Shown here one piece after another: positions 58,165 to 64,000 of a stretch of 64,000 nucleotides of DNA. Both the position numbers and the translations under genes were made by a program. The DNA is from Rutidosis leptorrhynchoides (taxonomy: Eukaryota; Streptophyta; Magnoliopsida; Asterales; Asteraceae): the NCBI RefSeq assembly GCF_046630445.1, contig NC_092334.1, forward strand, positions 195,122,001 to 195,186,000. The letters run 5' to 3'. Below the pieces are notes generated by a model. The model was not told where the DNA came from. It saw only the letters and a program-made list of their open reading frames with translations, and ran no database searches. Each line of letters opens with the position of its first letter. Position 1 is the stretch's first letter.

Positions 58165-60360
58165 CGGGATGGCCTGGTGAGTTAACTATGGAAGATGTTT
58201 GATGATTATGACCATGTCGCAAACTGACAATGTTATACTAGGCCCAACTTAAAAAGATATACTAGGCCAAACTTTAACTAGGTAAACTTATAAACCCATC
58301 TACAACCAGATTTTGAAGCACTGATTTTAACTTCAACCTATATCATATCAATATCAATATCAATATCCCTTATACATAGTTTAATGTAGTTAGTGTTACT
58401 TCTTTACAAGTTTTCCAAAGTGATTTCACATTTTTTTTAAAGAAAATGATGCTATAATCCATTCATAAATAAAAAGATCCTTCCCAAATTTCAATTTCTA
58501 AAATCATAGAAGAATTTCTGAATAGCCCCGATTATGGAGAACCAAAATGAAATGGCTCTGCTTACTTAAAACTAAGCGGCGATGCTACCTACTATTAAAA
58601 GATTCGTTTTTGCAACAATTGTATTCTTCTAAAAAAAATACATATTATTATAGACAGTGGCCAACGTGTTGTTTTACTCCAAAAGCAAAACTCAAAACGA
58701 CGTGAAAACGGTTGGTAATGGTAAATTATGATAATTCTTTTGCTAAATATTCAGAATTGGAAAAATCTAATTTCATATTTTATCCTTACTCAATTAAATA
58801 ACTATTATTACAATGTTCTATAACGCAAAAATGGAGTTTTCTTTGGGTGGTAATATTTCCACCACACTTTTGAAGTTTTGATTAATTCACCACTCACATT
58901 CATTAACTAGTTTACTGTACAACTCCTTAATATATGTGAGTGATAGATTTATAGAAAATTGTAATGAATTTATCATTACAATTGTAATGTTGTTGTTGTT
59001 GTTGTAATGAATTTATCATCACCCTTTTTATTTTCATGTTATTTAAATAAGATGTTTTATTTAGATGTATGGGGTTTAATCGGGTCGAGCTTTTGATAAT
59101 TGCATAGATTGTTATAATCCAAAGTCACAAAATCTCTACAAGATATATTATAGAATGTCACATGATCATGTTATATATGTGTAGATTGTTGGGCAAATTT
59201 CATAAAAATGTAATCAACGACTGCCGATGACAGCGGCAATTGCAGAAGACTAAGATATCTCCGGCGATGGCAGCTTTGGTTGCAGAACATTACAGGGGCT
59301 TAGAGCCAAATCTTCTTGATTTGTAGTTAATACTTGCTGTTGAAATCATTTTGATAGCTTTTAGTATTTTTAAAGCTCATTTTCTATTCAAAATAGAGAA
59401 CGGTTAATGATACGTAGATCTATTATATAAATTGTTAGTTATTTATTTCCACGAAAGACATGAAACAAAAAGTCGGGGTGTCTTTGCGTTCGTGTCTGAA
59501 AGGTAACTGATCAAGCATAAAATAGTTCAATGGGTTCGGTTCAAGCAAAATCAACAAACAATGGGGGATTTAAGGGTTCCCTGAGTCTAACTCTCCGGTC
59601 CGGAGTACTGTGAGTAACTCTCATACGAGATGATGATCTTAGAAAGGGTGGTTAAACATGACCCACCACCATTCGAGTTAGCCGTAACTGATGGCTCAAG
59701 GGCGGTGCTAGGGTTTATGTTATAGCAACGTTACCTGAAACTGCGAGGAGTGTTGACTATTCCGGTTGCGCGGTTTAGCTCAGTGTAAATGGTGTATTAA
59801 GAGAGTAATACACTTAAGAGTGATTTTGAGTGAATGGATGATTCCAGATTGATGTTTTCAGCTCAAGTTATATCTATTTATACGTGTGAGTTTTGTACCC
59901 TAATGCCACGTAAGGGGACAAAAAGACATGCTAGTGCCACGTTGTTTTGTTCTTGTCCTTTTATTCTATAAAGCTGCAAAAGGTGCTGCCATTATGTTAG
60001 TGTTGCCCCCTTATGCCTTGCTGTCCTTTCTCAGCCGTTATGCAGTGTCAGAATCGTACCAACCTGTCACAATGTCCTTTCTGTTTTAGTGTCGCCATCG
60101 TACGCTTTTGGCCTTGCGTGTATAATGAGTGGCGCCATGTTTAAACTGCACGACAGAAGTCTGCTGCATGTCATTAGAAATTTATGTAACTTTCGTGTAA
60201 ATAGGCGCACTAATACGAACTCGCGCGACTCATTGTAGGGTGATGTGCACCATTAGGATGTTGCGCGATGGATGTGTAGCTATGTGCATCATTAAGTCCC
60301 ACAATTCTATATTACGCGCAATTTATTGTGCGTGATGTAGAACTTTAATCATGACATAAA
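58165..60360. other. Intergenic DNA, no gene recognised
   Basis: AT-rich and unannotated. Only a TTG/TTGTTG microsatellite near 58990 and ATCAATATCAATATC repeats near 58350 stand out. Nothing supports a coding exon or a bounded mobile element. Confidence 0.55.
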
Positions 60361-60725
60361 GTGCGCTGAAAGGTGTATTTAATGCTAGGGTGGTTTTTTC
60401 GGCTTGTCAGTCTGGCAGATATGGAAGGCTGTCAACTCAACCGTCACCCTCGCACGTTTACTGTCGCATGTCAGATTTACCCCCGATGGATTTGCGACAC
60501 GTGTACGGCTGTGACGCATTTTCTCTTTTTCCACGTTTTCCACTCAAATTTTTCCCTAAAAATAGCTCCAAACCTCTTCATAAAATTTTTTTACCGCCTA
60601 CACATCTTCTCTCATCTTTTCCTCTTGTGCATTCGATTCAACGCTTACTACTCGCTTTACTTGCTTCACTTCTTGATTATCAGGTTAGAGTTCTTATACC
60701 TGATTCTCTTTACATTCAAAATACG

Positions 60726-60839
60726 ATGTCTTCTTCTACTTCTGTTGCTGAGAGCAAAAATGTTGGGGAGGTCTCTTCTGTTATAACCCGTGAGGATCTT
60801 GAGGAGATTATGAGGGACTACCCCCCATTCGCGCGTTAA
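60726..60839 (+). pseudogene. Start of a putative gypsy-type transposon protein
   Basis: ATG at 60726, then SSSTSVAESKNVGEVSS and a VITREDLEEIMRDYPP-like segment, the opening seen in plant 'putative gypsy type transposon' proteins. It stops after 37 codons and no continuation is recognisable. Upstream are a TATA-like CCTAAAAATAG (60555) and a pyrimidine-rich leader. Family call is tentative. Confidence 0.4.
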
Positions 60840-61095
60840 AGCTTGTTGTCCCTAAGCGCAAATGATATCGGCTAAAAAGTCACGTTTTCACCTCGGTATT
60901 AAGGCCTAAAAATAATAAAGTTCCGAACTTTATCGCCAAAATGCCTGCTTTGTCGATTAAAATTGAAGATCAAGTGATTGCGAAGACGGTGCAAAAAGAA
61001 TCAAAAGAATCGGAGCTAAAACGAAGAATCTATAGTGAAAACGGCGAAAGACAAGAAATCAAGTTACGATTCAGTGAATTCAGCAAACCAGGGCA

Positions 61096-61262
61096 AGTCA
61101 AATGGCCTGCCAAATGGCTTGCCACTATGGAAAACGGCTTGCCACATGGCCAAAGCAAATGGGTACAAGAAACGGGTTACCAGGCAAACGGCCCCTGCAA
61201 ACGGGCTGCCAAACGGCCTGCCAAACAGCCTGCCAAATGGCCTGCCAGCCGTTTGCAGGCAA
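61096..61262 (+). repeat. Degenerate short-repeat cluster
   Basis: About ten irregular copies of a GGCCTGCCAAA-like word, some inverted at the end (GCCAGCCGTTTGCAGGC). It makes Lys/Pro/Ala-rich ORFs in three frames that are not credible genes. Confidence 0.6.
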
Positions 61263-61358
61263 ATTTCACTTCTATTTAAAAGGTCTTTGTCATCCATTCC
61301 AACACACACTTCAATTCACTTCTTTCTCTCTCTTTCTACAATATTAGTCATACTTTCA

Positions 61359-61469
61359 ATGTCTTCGACTCCGTGCGAGAAACCTAGTACCCGGGGAAGA
61401 ATGCCGAAGATTGTATTAGGAGCGGTCTGGAGTTTGAAGTTGTCACTTTTGTATTTAGAACTCGTTTAA
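61359..61469 (+). CDS. Small ORF (36 codons) behind a promoter-like stretch
   Basis: TCTATTTAAAAG (61268) looks like a TATA box. It is followed by a CT-rich leader and an ATG at 61359 opening MSSTPCEKPSTRGRMPK, ending at 61469. No family recognised. It may be a first exon or the transcribed end of a decayed element. Weak. Confidence 0.2.
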   Translation: MSSTPCEKPSTRGRMPKIVLGAVWSLKLSLLYLELV

Positions 61470-61805
61470 TCTACTGGTACTTTTATCCTTTGTCTTTATA
61501 TAATGTTTTCCATTATTATGCTTTGTGATATTGTTGCCATGATTAGCGAGTAGTTATCTTTAGTGTATGCTATGATGTAGTCATTCATAATGCCGAAATA
61601 ATAGTATGGCTTGTGTATGTTGTCGAGATGCTTTTCGATTATGCTTTAAACTCAATCATTTATCCAACTAATAGAACGTAGTTATTGGCTCTGTTATTAG
61701 GAAGGCGCGAACCCCGATTCAGAGTACACTATCTGTGTCACCCCTTGGTAAGAGAATTCTATCGGATACAACGCAAGTTTGACTGAGGCAAACCGGTTGT
61801 AGTAA

Positions 61806-62764
61806 TGTAAGACCCTATTTCTTGTTTCAGCTCAATGGGATGCCGTCCCAATTACTGGATGCCGTCCTGTCCTTTTGTGCTGGACGCCGTCCCACAATCT
61901 GGACGCCGTCCAAATGTGCTGACGGGCCAGCTGTTAGTTTTGTTTTAAAAAGGGGCAATTTGGTAATTTCACTTGGGTGTCAGTTTGGAGCCTTCAAAGC
62001 TGATCCATTGGCCATTTGTGGATCTCATTCACCCACACAAACACTCTCTTCAAACCCTAGTGAGAGAAACTCACTTTTAGTGAGAGAGAGCTTGATTTTG
62101 GAGAAGAAGGAATTGGATTCTCGCCAAAGCTCGGGTTTTAAAGTTGTTCATCTCGTTCACGGCTACGTTGTGGTAGTATTGGTAAGTTCAAACTCCGAAT
62201 TTCATTTGTTAGAATTAATATTCAAGTTAAGGTTTGAGCTTGATTAGTTGTGAAACCCTTTTATATGATGAAGTGGGTTTATGGTGACTAGTTATTCTTG
62301 TCACTTGGCGGGTTTTGGGTTGGTTGATGTTTTGGCCATGATTAGGCTTTGATAATGGGTATAATCACCAGTGTTAGTGATTATGGAAGTGTTGGAACCC
62401 ATTTGGGGGTATTTGGTTGACAAATTTTGAAATAGGTCAAAATTAGGGTTTGTGTGTGTCATTTTGGGCAAGACGAGTGCTTAACACTTGTGTTCGGGTT
62501 TAATTGGCGTATTAGGACCATTTTCACTTGTGTTAGTGATTATTGGTTAGTTTGGGCGCGGTTTGTGCTTCGAAGTGCATTTGAGTCGAAATTGCACTAA
62601 GTATCAATTAGGTTGGTTTGTAAGTCCACCCTAATTGTGTTGTTTGTATTGTGATAATGGAATATGTACTTTCCATTGGCGTGTTGTGGAATTGTTCGGT
62701 TTCATTCATCAAGACGAAAAGGTGAGTGTTAATATCCTATGTGCATATGTATGTGTAGGATGGG
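61806..62764 (+). repeat. Diverged P-type LTR, truncated
   Basis: Starts TGTAAGACCC. It shares with the P LTR the leader AAAGTTGTTC...TACG.TGTGGT.GTATTG/GTAAGT (donor 62182) and the overall order, with a different CpG-palindrome array (61838-61912, GGACGCCGTCC-type, four copies). It is cut by the LARD-like LTR at 62765. The ORF 61822-62247 is incidental. Confidence 0.75.
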
Positions 62765-64000
62765 TGTGATGACCCGAGAATTTCCGACCAAATTTAAACT
62801 TAATCTTACATGATTTAGACACGATAAGCAAAGTCTATTAAACTGAATCTCATAATGTTTGAACTATTTCCATGAATGCATTTGACTTTGACCATCTCCG
62901 ACGATTCACGAACAATTGTTTGTAAACAACTAATTATATAGATATAAATATGTATATAAGTATAAATATAAGTATTAGAAATTATAAAATATTATTAACT
63001 CATAAAAATTAATAATGTAAATTATTATACAAAATAAGATGTTACTAAAATAAATCTATGTATAAATGAATTTCTATAATAATTATTATCATATGTATAT
63101 TAGAATATATATATAAAAGCTATAGATACTATATGTTGAAATTTATTTTTACTGAAAGGAAATAACATATCAAGTAAATATATATAATACTTATAAATAT
63201 ATAAGACACTTATATTTAATATGCAAACATCTATTATATAATGTATTTATATTAAAATGTATAAATAATAAACATATGTTATCATACATGGTATAATTAT
63301 AATATATAACATTAATATAATGAATGTAACTACAAATATGATTGTTATACTAATATCAATATTAATACTAATATTAATATTAATATATATAGTGAGAGTA
63401 ATATAGTTATAATTAGTAAGATTAATTATAATTTATAAATATGGATATATGAAAATAGATATATACTATTATATAAAATAAATACTAATTAATATATATA
63501 CAACATTACGTGTAAGATACATTTATATCTTCTTCAATTTTTTTTTTGTTTCTACCTCTGTACAATCGTGACACCAAGTCAAGGAGAACCAACCCTACAA
63601 CTGACTTTGATCGCATTTTTTTTTGGATTCACTCATTCAAATCACATCATATATTCCACTTTTATTATTTGATAAGAGAAAGGAGTTCATCATTTTATTT
63701 ATTTTTTTTTTCTTTCGGTACCACCAACTGAACCCAATTAATCAATAATTTGATTCGGATCGAATTGAAGAAAAGTAAAATTGAAGATCTTTTCTCCTTC
63801 TGGTCGTGAATGTATGTGTACAAATTCATACTCCAATTCGATTTAACAAAGTCGAATTTGAGAGTCAAAGCTTTTGAGGTAAAAAGTCAAATATTGTTCT
63901 TCTATAAAATTGGAATTTTCTGTGACGATTCAGGTTCAATTAACGATTTGGAAGGTTTATATGAGTGATTAGAAACATACTTTATGTTATAAACTTGGCC
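62765..64000 (+). repeat. LARD-family LTR, 5' part, leaving the window
   Basis: TGTGATGACCCGAGAATTTCC and the following 140 bp match the LARD LTR start (881) with moderate divergence. After that it is equally AT-rich. Similar TTTTTTGTTTCT and CTTTTGAGGTAAAAAGTCAA words appear in order. A second, older member of the LARD family inserted in the P-type LTR; its end is not in the window. Confidence 0.85.

Noticed and set aside
60373..60839. Two overlapping ORFs of 137 and 149 codons
   Set aside because: They cover a pyrimidine-rich leader in two frames; only the last 37 codons of one resemble a transposon protein start.

Overview
The window is a gene-poor, retrotransposon-packed piece of a plant nuclear genome. 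Evidence: tRNA-Met primer sites next to long LTRs, Ty3/gypsy and Ty1/copia polyproteins, a Cassandra-type TRIM carrying 5S-rRNA-like LTRs, tRNA-type SINEs, and one intron-containing plant glycosyl hydrolase gene. The flavour of the gypsy families suggests a composite (Asteraceae-like eudicot), but that is an impression, not a proof. No bacterial, viral-cargo or CRISPR features were seen.

Layout. About 1-41056 is one nest of LTR retrotransposons. The outermost element here ('P', + strand Ty3/gypsy) has a partial 5' LTR (18255-19101), the start of gag (19616-19756), the rest of gag-pol (34537-38812) and a 3' LTR (38850-41056). Its 5' LTR is broken by a minus-strand gypsy element 'E1' (1-18254, running off the left edge). 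E1's gag is in turn broken by a very young 11.9-kb non-coding element with 3.84-kb LTRs ('LARD', 881-12811, TSD TGTGG). P's gag is broken at 19756/34537 by a second minus-strand gypsy element 'FB' (19757-34536), whose pol holds an inverted cluster of Cassandra units (24917-26298, TSD GGCAA). P itself sits in an older minus-strand gypsy pol remnant (41057-42205), which abuts a copia gag/protease remnant (42233-42960).

The most unusual content is coding DNA between the primer-binding site and gag of the minus-strand gypsy elements. E1 has an intact 297-codon Pro/Ser-rich protein ending in a leucine-zipper-like helix. FB has an intact acidic 206-codon ORF followed by an intact 230-codon F-box/Sel1-like ORF. 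LARD keeps a decayed ORF of the same layout. These accessory ORFs are open while the neighbouring gag-pol frames carry stops, and most start right after a plausible 3' splice site. The LTRs also hold conserved splice-site-like blocks, suggesting spliced subgenomic mRNAs.

From 42 to 64 kb lie a LINE ORF1-like fragment (45255-46139), the one ordinary gene (a three-exon secreted GH5 family enzyme, 46273-49261, with a SINE in intron 1), a second SINE split by a complete copia element with an uninterrupted 1329-codon polyprotein (49834-58091, TSD CGTAG), featureless intergenic DNA, a fragment of a gypsy-type transposon protein, a diverged P-like LTR (61806-62764), and the start of another LARD-like LTR that leaves the window (62765-64000).
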